A stretch of DNA of 64,000 bases from Polaribacter ponticola. GTDB lineage: Bacteria; Bacteroidota; Bacteroidia; Flavobacteriales; Flavobacteriaceae. The position numbers and the translations under genes were made by a program. The stretch lies in the NCBI RefSeq assembly GCF_026191475.2, contig NZ_JAOSLC020000002.1, positions 520,001 through 584,000 of the forward strand. The letters run 5' to 3'. Below are positions 47,957-57,022 of the stretch, piece after piece. Below the pieces are notes generated by a model. That model searched no databases. It was not told the origin of the DNA and saw only the letters and a list, made by a program, of their open reading frames with translations. Each line of letters begins with the position of its first letter. Position 1 is the stretch's first letter.

Positions 47957-49405
47957 ATGAGTACAAATCAAACAGATATCATTATTATTGGAGCTGGTTT
48001 ATCTGGTATTGGAGCTGCATGTCATTTAAAAAGAAAAAATCCGGGTAAAAACTTCTTAATTCTAGAAGCAAGAGAAGAAATTGGTGGAACTTGGAGTTTA
48101 TTTAAATACCCAGGAATTCGTTCAGATTCTGATATGTATACTTTTGGCTACTCTTTTAAAACTTGGGATGATGACAAATCTTTTGCTGATGCACCATCAA
48201 TTTTAAAGTATCTAAATGAAGCTACCATTGAATATAAAGTAAAAGATAAAATTGTTTTTAATCAGAAAGTAGTTTCTTATAATTTTGATACAAAGCAAAA
48301 TTTATGGACTATTAAAACAATAAATTCAAAGACAAAAAAAGAAGAGAATTACGTTTCTCAATTCATTTTTAATGCTAGTGGATATTACGATTATGACAAT
48401 GGATTTACCCCAATTTTTAAAGGTTTAAATAAATTTAAGGGGATATTTATTCATCCTCAAAAATGGGATAAAAACTTAGATTATAAGAATAAAAAAGTGG
48501 TAGTTATTGGTAGTGGAGCAACTGCTGTTACTATTGTACCAAAAATTGCAAAAGAAGTTGAAAAAGTAACAATGTTACAAAGATCTCCCACATATATTGC
48601 TGCCTTACCGAATAAAGATAAAGTTGCCAAATTCATTAAAAAAATATTACCAAGCAAAGCAGCTCATAAAACTATTAGAACAAAAAATATTTTAGCCGAT
48701 ATGATTTTCTATAATTTATGTAGAAAATATCCTAATAAAATGAAAAAAATTATTTTAAAAGGGATTAAAAAAGTATTAGGAGATTTCCCAATAGAACCAC
48801 ATTTTACCCCTAATTACAAACCTTGGGATCAACGATTTTGTTTGGTTCCTGATGGCGATTTTTTTAAAGCAATTAAATCTGGTAAAGCAGATGTTAAAAC
48901 CGAAATAATTGAAACGTTTACAGAAAATGGTATCGAATTAAAATCTGGAGAAACCCTTGAAGCTGATATTATTGTAAGTGCAACAGGTCTTAAATTGCTT
49001 CCTTTTGGAGGTGCAAAAATTTCTTTAAACAATCAATCTTTTGATATTACAAAGCAATTTATTTATAAAGGATTAATGCTAAGTGAACTTCCTAACTTTT
49101 TTGTCTTTGCAGGGTATACAAATGCTTCTTGGACTTTAAAAAGCGATTTAACAAGCGAATACATCTCTAGAGTTTTAAAATTTATGGATAAAAAGAACTA
49201 TCAATCTATAAAATCTAAAGTTATTGAAGAAAATCTTGGTGAATTACCTTTAATTAATTTAGATTCTGGCTATATTCATAGAGCAATGGATATTTTACCA
49301 AAACAAGGAGATAAATTTCCATGGAGATTGTATCAAAATTACATTTTAGATTACAAAGTTTTAAGAATAAATTCTGTGAAAGACAAAAGAGTAATATTTA
49401 AATAG
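47957..49405 (+). CDS. Flavin-containing (Baeyer-Villiger-type) monooxygenase
   Basis: A 482-residue NADPH-dependent monooxygenase. IIIGAGLSGIGAACHLKRKNP binds FAD, FKGIFIHPQKWD is the FxGxxxHxxxW fingerprint of Baeyer-Villiger enzymes, and VVVIGSGATAVTIVPKIA binds NADPH. SATGLKL is the usual C-terminal signature. The substrate (ketone, amine or sulfide) is not readable from the sequence. It lies 45 bases after the hydrolase gene. Confidence 0.92.
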   Translation: MSTNQTDIIIIGAGLSGIGAACHLKRKNPGKNFLILEAREEIGGTWSLFKYPGIRSDSDMYTFGYSFKTWDDDKSFADAPSILKYLNEATIEYKVKDKIVFNQKVVSYNFDTKQNLWTIKTINSKTKKEENYVSQFIFNASGYYDYDNGFTPIFKGLNKFKGIFIHPQKWDKNLDYKNKKVVVIGSGATAVTIVPKIAKEVEKVTMLQRSPTYIAALPNKDKVAKFIKKILPSKAAHKTIRTKNILADMIFYNLCRKYPNKMKKIILKGIKKVLGDFPIEPHFTPNYKPWDQRFCLVPDGDFFKAIKSGKADVKTEIIETFTENGIELKSGETLEADIIVSATGLKLLPFGGAKISLNNQSFDITKQFIYKGLMLSELPNFFVFAGYTNASWTLKSDLTSEYISRVLKFMDKKNYQSIKSKVIEENLGELPLINLDSGYIHRAMDILPKQGDKFPWRLYQNYILDYKVLRINSVKDKRVIFK

Positions 49406-49417
49406 AGCTAATTCGCT

Positions 49418-49425
49418 TATTTTTG
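49418..49425 (+). promoter_or_regulatory. -7 promoter element for the small DUF5522-like gene
   Basis: TATTTTTG fits TAnnTTTG and lies just 4 bases before the ATG at 49430, so the message would be almost leaderless. No -33 TTG visible. Confidence 0.35.
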
Positions 49426-49429
49426 CAAT

Positions 49430-49594
49430 ATGTTTAAACCAAGAATAGAACTAGAAAAAGAAGATTTTTACCTTAACGAACAGGGGTATAAAGTTTTTAC
49501 AGAAAAATTTCATTTAAAAAGAGGTTATTGTTGCAAAAGTGGTTGTAAACATTGCCCTTATGGATATGATAAAAAAACAGATAGTTTTAAATAA
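49430..49594 (+). CDS. DUF5522-like small Cys-rich protein
   Basis: A 54-residue protein, ATG 49430 to TAA 49594. EDFYLNEQGYKVFTEKFHLKRGYCCKSGCKHCPYGYDKK has the four cysteines (CCKSGCKHC) I recall for DUF5522, probably a metal or Fe-S site. Function unknown. It sits between the monooxygenase and a DUF4197 lipoprotein gene. Confidence 0.75.
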   Translation: MFKPRIELEKEDFYLNEQGYKVFTEKFHLKRGYCCKSGCKHCPYGYDKKTDSFK

Positions 49595-49647
49595 AAGTGT
49601 GACTTTTAATTATATAAAGTTTCTTATAAAGTATAAATAAAAATATA

Positions 49648-50358
49648 ATGATAAAAAGAATTTTAGTTTTAGTAATTGCCTTACAGTTTACGGGTTGTGC
49701 AGAATTACAAAAAGTAGTTAATAGTTTACCTAGTGGAGGAGCTTTATCTCAAGAACAAATAGGAAACGGATTAAGACAAGCTTTAGATAATGGAATTAAA
49801 AACCAAGTATCTAAACTTACTTCTAAAGATGGTTTTTATAGAAATAAATTAGTTAAAATCTTATTACCAGAAGAATTACAAGCTGTAGACAAAGGTCTAC
49901 GTAAAATTGGTTTAAGTAATTTAGCAGATGAAGGTATTAAGGTTTTAAATAGAGCTGCAGAAGATGCTGTAAAAACTGCAACACCTATTTTTGTTAATGC
50001 TGTAAAAGAAATTACTTTTAATGATGCTAAAAATATTTTATTAGGAGAACAAAATGCGGCAACTACTTATTTACAATCTAAAACATCAGAAAGTTTATAT
50101 AACAGTTTTAGTCCCGTTATTAATAAATCTTTTTCTAAAGTTGGAGCAGATAAAGTTTGGAGTAATTTAATTGCTAAATATAACAGAATTCCATTTGTAA
50201 AAAAGGTAAATCCAGATTTAACAGGTTATGTAACTAACCAAGCCTTAAAGGGTGTTTTTACAATGATAACTGCTGAAGAAAAAGGAATAAGAGAGAAAGT
50301 TGGTTTAAGAAATACAGCACTTTTAAAACAAGTTTTTGCACTACAAGACAATAGGTAA
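49648..50358 (+). CDS. DUF4197-domain lipoprotein
   Basis: A 236-residue protein with signal MIKRILVLVIALQFTGCAEL (lipobox FTGC). The body matches my memory of DUF4197: LSQEQIGNGLRQALDNGIKNQVSKLTSKDGFYRNKLVKILLPEELQAVDKGLRKIGLSNLADEGI and NAAATTYL-type segments. An all-helical periplasmic lipoprotein of unknown role. Ends at a strong terminator. Confidence 0.85.
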   Translation: MIKRILVLVIALQFTGCAELQKVVNSLPSGGALSQEQIGNGLRQALDNGIKNQVSKLTSKDGFYRNKLVKILLPEELQAVDKGLRKIGLSNLADEGIKVLNRAAEDAVKTATPIFVNAVKEITFNDAKNILLGEQNAATTYLQSKTSESLYNSFSPVINKSFSKVGADKVWSNLIAKYNRIPFVKKVNPDLTGYVTNQALKGVFTMITAEEKGIREKVGLRNTALLKQVFALQDNR

Positions 50359-50379
50359 TTATTAAAAAAACATATAAGT

Positions 50380-50410
50380 AAGACTCGTTATTTTAACAAT
50401 AACGAGTCTT
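50380..50410 (+). terminator. Terminator after DUF4197 gene
   Basis: Perfect 13-base arms AAGACTCGTTATT (50380-50392) and AATAACGAGTCTT (50398-50410) followed by T residues. Confidence 0.9.
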
Positions 50411-50536
50411 TTTATTTTATATATAAAAAACGATAAGAATAGTTAAAACAGTAAAAATATATTTGTTTTATATATTGTAATTTCTATTAAAAATTTTATT
50501 ATATTTACTGTAGTTATTCCCCCCAAAAAAATTAAA

Positions 50537-50725
50537 ATGTATCCAAAAAAACAATTTTACAGCTTTAAAAAACAATTAAAAGAAAGATATCTTAAACTTG
50601 TTGAAAAATCTAATAACTACAGATTTGAAGATGAAGTGAAAAGTGATATTGCTGCTTTTAAAGCTATGAAAGTTTTAGAGAAAATGAATAGATTAAGTTA
50701 CCTAGAAAGAAAACTTACTGTTTAA
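50537..50725 (+). CDS. Small basic protein of unknown function
   Basis: A 62-residue, Lys-rich, helical protein (MYPKKQFYSFKKQLKERYLKLVEKSNNYRFEDEVKSDIAAFKAM). No motif recognised. The leader carries a C6 tract at 50519-50524, 12 bases before the ATG. A weak promoter-like TATATTTA lies further upstream. Its end overlaps the convergent sterol-desaturase gene by 11 bases. Confidence 0.6.
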   Translation: MYPKKQFYSFKKQLKERYLKLVEKSNNYRFEDEVKSDIAAFKAMKVLEKMNRLSYLERKLTV

Positions 50726-51596
50726 TTTTTTTATAATCTACATTAGGATCATAATCTTTACTAGTTTTTATTGAATACAACTCACTTTTAGTATCTTTAG
50801 ATCTTATAAGAGGAAACAATAACTGCACATACCAAGGCTCTTTCATTTGGTTCCAAGCACCAAATTTTTTAGGATACTTTCTTGTAATTTTCGAGGTTCC
50901 AAATAGTACATCCCAAAAAAATAAAAGATTTCCGAAGTTACCATTAGGATGACTAACACCATCTTCTGCAGTTAAACCATGATGCGCAAAATGTGTAGCA
51001 GGTGTAGAAATTATACGTTCTATTACCCAAGCTAATGGTCTTAAAAATTTGTGCTTATATAAAAATCGATCCCATTTTGTTTCACTATGAGCAAAAATTA
51101 TTACAATCAGTTTTACAGCTAAATAATAAATATAAACTTCTCCCATTCCTAAAAATACCAGAATTGCAGAAAACCATATACCAGGCATTAAACCATAAAA
51201 TAAAGTAGCATTTCTATAGGTAACTAAAACCCCCATTTCTTCTACAACATGGTGAGGCCTATGAAGTTTCCATAGTGTTTTGTTTTTATGAGAAAGTCTG
51301 TGCCACCAATATTGGGTTAAATCATCAAAAATTAAGAAACTTATAACCTGTAACCAAATGGCAATGTTTGACAAACTATTATTTGTTAACGGTAAAAATA
51401 TTTCCAACAACCAAAACACTGTTAAAAAAATACCTGGTTGCACCAAAGTTGGTAAAACGGCTAAACTAACTAACTCAATAGTAAAATCATTTTTAGTACG
51501 TTTACTATCAAAATACAAACCACCAAAAGATTCAATAAATCCTAAAATTAATAAAACTGCAGTTGGTATTAATTTACCAATAATTTCTGTCGTCAT
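50715..51596 (-). CDS. Sterol desaturase / fatty acid hydroxylase family membrane protein
   Basis: A 293-residue protein with about four helices and the histidine clusters of di-iron hydroxylases: HRLSH (in YWWHRLSHKN), HRPHH, HSETKWDRF and ATHFAHHGLTAEDGVSHPNGNFGN. The substrate in bacteria is a lipid (fatty acid, sterol-like or carotenoid); it cannot be decided here. It lies downstream of the substrate-binding protein gene on the same strand with a 38-base gap. Confidence 0.87.
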   Translation of the reverse strand: MTTEIIGKLIPTAVLLILGFIESFGGLYFDSKRTKNDFTIELVSLAVLPTLVQPGIFLTVFWLLEIFLPLTNNSLSNIAIWLQVISFLIFDDLTQYWWHRLSHKNKTLWKLHRPHHVVEEMGVLVTYRNATLFYGLMPGIWFSAILVFLGMGEVYIYYLAVKLIVIIFAHSETKWDRFLYKHKFLRPLAWVIERIISTPATHFAHHGLTAEDGVSHPNGNFGNLLFFWDVLFGTSKITRKYPKKFGAWNQMKEPWYVQLLFPLIRSKDTKSELYSIKTSKDYDPNVDYKKIKQ

Positions 51597-51634
51597 TTTT
51601 TAATAAAGTTGAATGACAAGTTAATAATAAATTT

Positions 51635-52420
51635 TTAGGCCAATAATTTTTGAAGTTTTTTAAAATAATCGAATGATTTTAATAACCTACTACCATACCA
51701 AGAAAACATCTCTCCGTCTACTAATAAAATTTTAGTTTTAGGAAAGTTTACTTCTAACTCTTTAATATGATTTTCTTTAAATGGAAATGGTTCTGAAGAC
51801 AATAAAATTGCGTCTAATTTTTTAAGTTTAAGAATATCAACTTCTGGATAACGTTCTTTATTACTATAAACATTAACAAAGTTATTAAGCTTAAGAAGAT
51901 GATTGATAAAAGTATTATTACCAGCTACCATCCATGGGTTTTTCCAAATAAAATAAGCTACTCTCCTGCTTTGTTTATCTTTAATAAACTGTTTAAAATC
52001 AGTTACTTTTTCTATTAGGCTTTCAATTATTTTTTTAGATTCACTTTTACATTTAAAGATTTCTCCATATAAATTCATTAATTCAAAGGTATCATCAATC
52101 GTATAAATTTCTGAAACATGAGTTGGTGCAATTAACTTACAGTTTTCTACAATATCCTTTGTATTTTCTTCTTTATTGCAAAGAATAATATCTGGCTTTA
52201 AAGCTTTTATTTTATTAAAGTCAATATTTTTTGTTCCTCCAACTATTACTTTTTCTTTTCTAAGTTTAGAAGGATGAATGCAAAATTTAGTAATACCAAT
52301 AATATCTTCTTCTAAACCTAAATCTACTAAAAGTTCTGTTTGACTTGGAACAAGAGAAACAATTCTTTTAGGAGTATTTTCTAGTTGCAAAACATTGTTA
52401 ATCTGATCTATAAATATCAA
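51635..52420 (-). CDS. Helical-backbone metal/cobalamin-binding protein (BtuF-like)
   Basis: A 261-residue protein of the periplasmic-binding fold: RIVSLVPSQTELLVDLGLEEDIIGITKFCIHP, then VGGTKNIDFNKIKALKPDIILCNKEEN. It matches the BtuF/FecB group that binds vitamin B12 or ferric siderophores. There is no signal peptide, which is unusual, so it may act in the cytoplasm or be a divergent, perhaps non-transport, member. It starts immediately after the pyrF stop (1 base gap). Confidence 0.8.
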   Translation of the reverse strand: MIFIDQINNVLQLENTPKRIVSLVPSQTELLVDLGLEEDIIGITKFCIHPSKLRKEKVIVGGTKNIDFNKIKALKPDIILCNKEENTKDIVENCKLIAPTHVSEIYTIDDTFELMNLYGEIFKCKSESKKIIESLIEKVTDFKQFIKDKQSRRVAYFIWKNPWMVAGNNTFINHLLKLNNFVNVYSNKERYPEVDILKLKKLDAILLSSEPFPFKENHIKELEVNFPKTKILLVDGEMFSWYGSRLLKSFDYFKKLQKLLA

Positions 52421-52421
52421 A

Positions 52422-53236
52422 CTATGCTTTTAAAATTTCTTGCATTTGAACTTGTAATTCCATTGCTTTTAATGCCGCTTTTTTAGCAAAATCTTTTTCT
52501 TTAGAAGCGTAAATAATACCTCTAGAAGAATTTATAAGCAATCCTACATTATCAGACATTCCATATTTACAAACATCTTGTAAATTACCTCCTTGTGCAC
52601 CTACACCAGGCACTAATAAAAAAGAATTCGGAACAATTTTTCTTATTTCTTTAAAATATTCAGTTTTAGTTGCACCTACTACATACATTAAGTTTTCGGA
52701 ATTCTTCCATTTTTTTGAAGTTTCTAAAACAACCTTATATAATTCTTTCTCATCAATACTTTTTGTTTGAAAATCGAATGCACCTTCATTTGAAGTCAAA
52801 GCTAACATAATGGTATGTTTATTTTCAAAAGCTAGAAAAGGCTCTACAGAATCTTTACCCATGTATGGTGCAACTGTTACAGAATCGAAAGCTAAATCTT
52901 CAAAAAAAGCTTTCGCATACATTGTAGAAGTATTACCAATATCTCCGCGCTTTGCATCTGCAATTGTAAAAATATCTGGATAACTTTTATTTAAATAATT
53001 AATTGTTTTCTCTAAAGACTGCCAGCCTTTTATACCATAGGCCTCATAAAAAGCAGTGTTAGGTTTATAAGCAACACACAAATGATGTGTAGCATCAATA
53101 ATAGCTTTATTAAATTCAAAAATAGGGTCTTCTAATTCTAATAAGTGAGAAGGAATTTTGTTTAAATCAACATCTAAACCAATGCATAAAAAAGATTTTT
53201 TTGATTTATTTGTGATACTAATTGTTGTGTTGTCAT
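52422..53236 (-). CDS. pyrF: Orotidine 5'-phosphate decarboxylase (apparent frameshift)
   Basis: Last step of UMP synthesis. From the ATG at 53236: [13 protein letters not shown], then the frame breaks at the T7 run 53196-53202 (A7 in the gene). One extra base gives [58 protein letters not shown] and continues to the stop. [22 protein letters not shown] is the catalytic D-K-x-x-D motif and [12 protein letters not shown] the phosphate loop. About 272 residues, typical of the longer type. Sequence error is the likely cause. Confidence 0.94.
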
Positions 53237-53320
53237 TACTTTTACTTAAAGTTACACAAAAATACTATTTTTAACTTTTAGCCTCTGTAAGATATCCGTT
53301 TTTTAATAGACAAATTTCAC

Positions 53321-53815
53321 ATGAAAAAAATATTTCTTTTAATAATTCTTGTTTTTGTAAGTTGTAATACAAAAAAACCCACACAATTTTCTGAAAAGGC
53401 TTTACAAGACATGCTAATTAGTGTTGATGGTTCTAAAGTTACATTAAGAGAAGTACTTTATTATAAAAAAGGTAAAAAAGTATTAATTGATGTTTGGGCA
53501 TCATGGTGTGCAGATTGTATTAGAGACTTTCCGAAAGTAAAAGAATTACAAAAAGATTTCCCGGAAGTTGATTTTCTTTTTTTGTCTGTTGATAGAAGTA
53601 ATCCTTCATGGAAAAGAGCAATCAAAAAATATAAATTAAAAGGAGAACACTATAATTTACCTAAAGGAATGAAAGAAGGAGATTTTGTAGATTTTGTGAA
53701 TTTAAATTGGATTTCTAGGTTTATGATTATAGATGAAAAAGGAAAAATACAACTCTTTAAAGCAACAAAAGCTACAGATAAATCTATAATTAGAGCTTTA
53801 AAAAATAAAATATAA
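53321..53815 (+). CDS. TlpA-like thioredoxin-fold lipoprotein
   Basis: A 164-residue protein. Signal MKKIFLLIILVFVSCNTKK (lipobox FVSC), then a thioredoxin domain with active site WASWCADC and cis-Pro region. It likely reduces disulfides or heme-related cysteines at the envelope, a TlpA/ResA-type role. Single gene divergent from pyrF. Confidence 0.87.
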   Translation: MKKIFLLIILVFVSCNTKKPTQFSEKALQDMLISVDGSKVTLREVLYYKKGKKVLIDVWASWCADCIRDFPKVKELQKDFPEVDFLFLSVDRSNPSWKRAIKKYKLKGEHYNLPKGMKEGDFVDFVNLNWISRFMIIDEKGKIQLFKATKATDKSIIRALKNKI

Positions 53816-53896
53816 ATCGTTTTAGTAACTATTTAAGTTAATAAAGAAGAAATCGTTTTTCATTTATTAATTTTACAACTTTAATAAAAAACAATT

Positions 53897-54655
53897 ATGA
53901 GACAAAAAATAGTAGCTGGAAACTGGAAGATGAATAATGATAAGAAAGCATCCAAACAACTTATCAAAGAAATTAAAAATTCTATTAAAAATTTATCTTT
54001 AGAAAATACTAGAGTTATTGTTGCTCCTACATTTGTTAATTTATCTTCTTCTGTAAAAGAGGCTAAAAAATCTGATGTAGAAGTTGTTGCCCAAAATATG
54101 CATCAAGCAAAAAATGGAGCTTATACAGGTGAAATTTCTGCAGATATGTTAAAAGCTGTAGGTATTAAAACTGTTATTTTAGGTCATTCAGAAAGAAGAA
54201 CTTATTTTGGTGAAACAGATGCTATTCTTGCCGAAAAAGTTAATGCAATTTTAGAAAATGATTTAGAAACCATTTTCTGTTTTGGAGAATTACTAGAAGA
54301 TCGAAAATCTGAAAGTCATTTTGCTGTGGTAGAAAGTCAAATCTCTAATGCATTATTTCATTTAGATGCAACTAATTGGAAAAATATTGTTTTAGCATAT
54401 GAGCCCGTTTGGGCAATTGGAACAGGAGAAACTGCAAGTGCAGAACAAGCCCAAGAAATGCACGCTTTTATTAGAAGTATTGTTGAGAAAAAATATAATA
54501 AAGATATAGCAGATGCAGTTTCTATTTTATACGGAGGAAGTGTAAAACCAGCTAATGCTAAAGAAATTTTCTCTAAACCAGATGTAGATGGTGGATTAAT
54601 AGGTGGAGCTGCTTTAAAAGCTGAAGACTTTACTGGTATTATTAAAGCAATTTAA
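53897..54655 (+). CDS. tpiA: Triosephosphate isomerase
   Basis: Interconverts dihydroxyacetone phosphate and glyceraldehyde-3-phosphate. 252 residues with MRQKIVAGNWKMNNDKK (active Lys), VILGHSERRTYF (His) and VLAYEPVWAIGTGETAS (Glu), and the phosphate-binding ILYGGSVKPANA. Complete and typical. A terminator separates it from prmA. Confidence 0.97.
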   Translation: MRQKIVAGNWKMNNDKKASKQLIKEIKNSIKNLSLENTRVIVAPTFVNLSSSVKEAKKSDVEVVAQNMHQAKNGAYTGEISADMLKAVGIKTVILGHSERRTYFGETDAILAEKVNAILENDLETIFCFGELLEDRKSESHFAVVESQISNALFHLDATNWKNIVLAYEPVWAIGTGETASAEQAQEMHAFIRSIVEKKYNKDIADAVSILYGGSVKPANAKEIFSKPDVDGGLIGGAALKAEDFTGIIKAI

Positions 54656-54697
54656 AATAGATAAATTAGTAATTCTTCTAAAGAAAACTAATAAATT

Positions 54698-54732
54698 TGC
54701 ATTAAGGTTTTTAAACCTTGATGCATTTTTTT
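54698..54732 (+). terminator. Terminator between tpiA and prmA
   Basis: Arms 54698-54710 (TGCATTAAGGTTT) and 54713-54725 (AAACCTTGATGCA), one G-T pair, then T7. A TAAATTTG promoter-like element at 54692-54699 overlaps the left arm, so the hairpin might also act as an attenuator for prmA. Confidence 0.8.
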
Positions 54733-54746
54733 ATTGAAAACAATTT

Positions 54747-55583
54747 ATGGATAATATATATATAGAATATAACTTTACAATATCGCCTAAAGAACCAGCA
54801 ACTGAAATTTTAATTGCTGAATTAGGAAATGTAGGTTTTGAAAGTTTTGTTGAAACTGAAAATGGAGTAACTGCTTACATTCAAAAAAATGATTATAAAG
54901 CAGAAATTCTAGAAAATATATTTATTTTAAATTCAGAAGATTTTAATATTGAGTATAATAGTAAAGAAATAGAGCAAACTAATTGGAATGCAGAATGGGA
55001 AAAGAATTTTAAACCGATTCAAGTAGATGATTTAGTAAGCATAAGGGCTCCTTTTCATGAAAACCCAAACTTACAATATGATATTGTAATAGAACCTAAA
55101 ATGAGTTTTGGAACTGGTCATCATGAAACAACACACATGATGGTTCAACACTTACTAAAGTTAAATTTAGAGGATAAGAAGACGTTGGATATGGGTTGCG
55201 GAACCGGTATTTTGGCAATTTTTGCCGAAATGAAAGGTGCAAAACCTATTGATGCAATTGATATAGATAACTGGTGTTATGAAAATTCATTAGAAAATGT
55301 AGAACGCAATAAATGTACTAATATTTCTGTGCATGAAGGAGATTCATCACTTTTAATTAATAAAAAGTACGATTTAATTATTGCTAACATTAATAGAAAT
55401 ATTCTATTGATGGATATGAACATTTATACCAATTGTTTAAATGAGAAAGGAATTCTTTTGTTAAGTGGATTTTATGAACAAGACATCTCTACAATTGATG
55501 CTGAAGTTTCTAAATACAATTTAAAATTAGAAACTTTTATAGAAAGGAATAATTGGGTTGCATTAAAATACAATAAGTTGTAA
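54747..55583 (+). CDS. prmA: Ribosomal protein L11 methyltransferase
   Basis: Trimethylates ribosomal protein L11. 278 residues. An N-terminal substrate-recognition domain is followed by QTNWNAEWEKNFKPIQV, FGTGHHETTHMM (conserved GTGxH), and SAM motif DMGCGTGILAIFAEMKGA, then IIANINRNIL (NPPY-type N-I-N). Complete. clpS follows 10 bases downstream. Confidence 0.94.
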   Translation: MDNIYIEYNFTISPKEPATEILIAELGNVGFESFVETENGVTAYIQKNDYKAEILENIFILNSEDFNIEYNSKEIEQTNWNAEWEKNFKPIQVDDLVSIRAPFHENPNLQYDIVIEPKMSFGTGHHETTHMMVQHLLKLNLEDKKTLDMGCGTGILAIFAEMKGAKPIDAIDIDNWCYENSLENVERNKCTNISVHEGDSSLLINKKYDLIIANINRNILLMDMNIYTNCLNEKGILLLSGFYEQDISTIDAEVSKYNLKLETFIERNNWVALKYNKL

Positions 55584-55593
55584 TTTTGTGATT

Positions 55594-55869
55594 ATGAGTA
55601 CAAAAGAAAAAATACAAGAAGATGTTGATGTTCTAGAACAAGAAACTTATCAGCATGAAATAGTGTTACATAATGATGATGTAAACACATTTGACCATGT
55701 TATAGATTCTTTAATTGATGTTTGCGATCATACTTTAGTACAAGCAGAACAATGTGCAACTTTGGTTCATTACAAAGGTAAGTGTACAGTTAAGTCTGGA
55801 GAATTTAAAGATTTAGAGCCAAGATGCTCTAAACTATTACAACTAGGATTATCTGCAGAATTAATATAA
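55594..55869 (+). CDS. clpS: ATP-dependent Clp protease adaptor ClpS
   Basis: Delivers N-end-rule substrates to ClpAP. About 91 residues from the ATG at 55594; an in-frame GTG at 55588 is less likely. Conserved HEIVLHNDDVNTFDHVIDSLIDVCDHTLVQAEQCATLVHYKGKCTVKSG has the binding pocket N-D-D and the Val/Leu helix residues. In one operon with prmA. Confidence 0.95.
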   Translation: MSTKEKIQEDVDVLEQETYQHEIVLHNDDVNTFDHVIDSLIDVCDHTLVQAEQCATLVHYKGKCTVKSGEFKDLEPRCSKLLQLGLSAELI

Positions 55870-55871
55870 TA

Positions 55872-56143
55872 ATGGAAAACGTTTTTAAATACTACGAATT
55901 TTCTCTTTTTAAAAAAGATGAATCTGGTTCTTTTTCTGGAAATGATATTGCTTTTACAGAATTAAATAGTACTCATTTTTTAATTTTTGAAAAAAAGATA
56001 ACTCCTATAATTTGTTTGTTTCAAAGTACAGAAACAAAAATGAAATTGGCAACAAACCTCCAGAAATACTAGAGTTACTGGTAGAAAATTATGACAAAAG
56101 TATACCAGAACATAGAATAGCAATTAAACAATATTTAAACTAA
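55872..56143 (+). CDS. Small conserved protein (apparent frameshift)
   Basis: About 90 residues after correction. As written the frame ends at 56072. One extra A in the A5 run at 56036-56040 gives ...QSTETKNEIGNKPPEILELLVENYDKSIPEHRIAIKQYLN and the stop at 56141-56143, which lies in the terminator. MENVFKYYEFSLFKKDESGSFSGNDIAFTELNS has no family I recognise. It starts 2 bases after clpS and is the last gene of the operon. Confidence 0.65.
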
Positions 56144-56164
56144 ACTCGATAATTTATCGAGTTT
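56142..56164 (+). terminator. Terminator of the prmA-clpS operon
   Basis: Arms AAACTCGATAA (56142-56152) and TTATCGAGTTT (56154-56164), then T residues. It overlaps the stop codon of the last gene. Confidence 0.85.
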
Positions 56165-56314
56165 TTTTATTTTTAAATAAAAATGTGACCTATTAAATTT
56201 AATTGTGTCATAACAATAGAGAATAAGAAATATTATTTTAATTAAATTAAAATATAACAATATTTGAAAGAGGAAAATAGTAGTAGTTAGTTTTATACTA
56301 AGTTTGGTTAGACG

Positions 56315-56345
56315 AAAAGGCTTTGAACATTGTTCAAGGCCTTTT
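56315..56345. terminator. Second hairpin, convergent side
   Basis: Arms 56315-56328 (AAAAGGCTTTGAAC) and 56332-56345 (GTTCAAGGCCTTTT), one mismatch, with A and T runs at the ends. It can terminate the leftward PAS-like operon or a transcript from the left. The 150 bases between this and the previous hairpin contain no gene that I can see. Confidence 0.6.
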
Positions 56346-56413
56346 CTATTTATAGGTAACAACTTCCATTACGATTGCAATAAATAATTTTCTAACAAAA
56401 GTATTATAAAAGT

Positions 56414-56980
56414 CTATTCTTTGCTCTTAAAAAATTCTTTTACCATACCATATATAAGAGTGTCTTTATTATTTCTTATCTCTCTCCACTTTATCGTATT
56501 GGCAAATAAAGGCTTGCCATCTTTACCAATAATACTTCCCATAACTTCTAATTTATCACCTGTAATAGCTACAGAAATATCCTTTTCATAAAAGTCTTGT
56601 GCATATTTTTCTGGAAATAACTCAAAATTATTTTTTCCTATTTGTGCTAAAGGATCATAATTAAACAGATGCCCAAAACGTTTTACATACTCTGGGTTTA
56701 CATATTGCATTATAAAATGATTACCTCTTTTTACCTTTTGCCAAACGGGTAAAGGTAAACTTTCATAACTCTTATTAAAAAATAGCATTTGTTCTTTTAA
56801 ATGTAAATTATTTTCTTTTAAAGTTGCACTATTAACATTAACATTTTTATTTTCACTTCTTAATAAATAACCTAACATTGTAAGTAGTAACAAAGCTCCA
56901 TAAGTCATCATTTTATGCCTTTTTTCTATATTAGAAATAAAGTATAATAATTTCCTTAATTTTAATGTTAACTTTTTCAT
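56414..56980 (-). CDS. Membrane-anchored PAS-like protein (tandem paralogue 3)
   Basis: A 188-residue protein with short basic N-terminus, one membrane helix (MMTYGALLLLTMLGYLL), then a PAS-like domain: LPLPVWQKVKRGNHFIMQYVNPEYVKRFGHL, IGKNNFELFPEKYAQDFYEKDISVAITGDKLEV, WREIRNNKDTLIYGMVKEFF. It closely resembles the next two genes. PAS domains bind small ligands or relay signals; no output domain is attached. It is the last gene of the operon. Confidence 0.75.
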   Translation of the reverse strand: MKKLTLKLRKLLYFISNIEKRHKMMTYGALLLLTMLGYLLRSENKNVNVNSATLKENNLHLKEQMLFFNKSYESLPLPVWQKVKRGNHFIMQYVNPEYVKRFGHLFNYDPLAQIGKNNFELFPEKYAQDFYEKDISVAITGDKLEVMGSIIGKDGKPLFANTIKWREIRNNKDTLIYGMVKEFFKSKE

Positions 56981-57022
56981 TTTAATTTTATTAAAACTCT
57001 AAAAGAATTTTTGATATCTATT

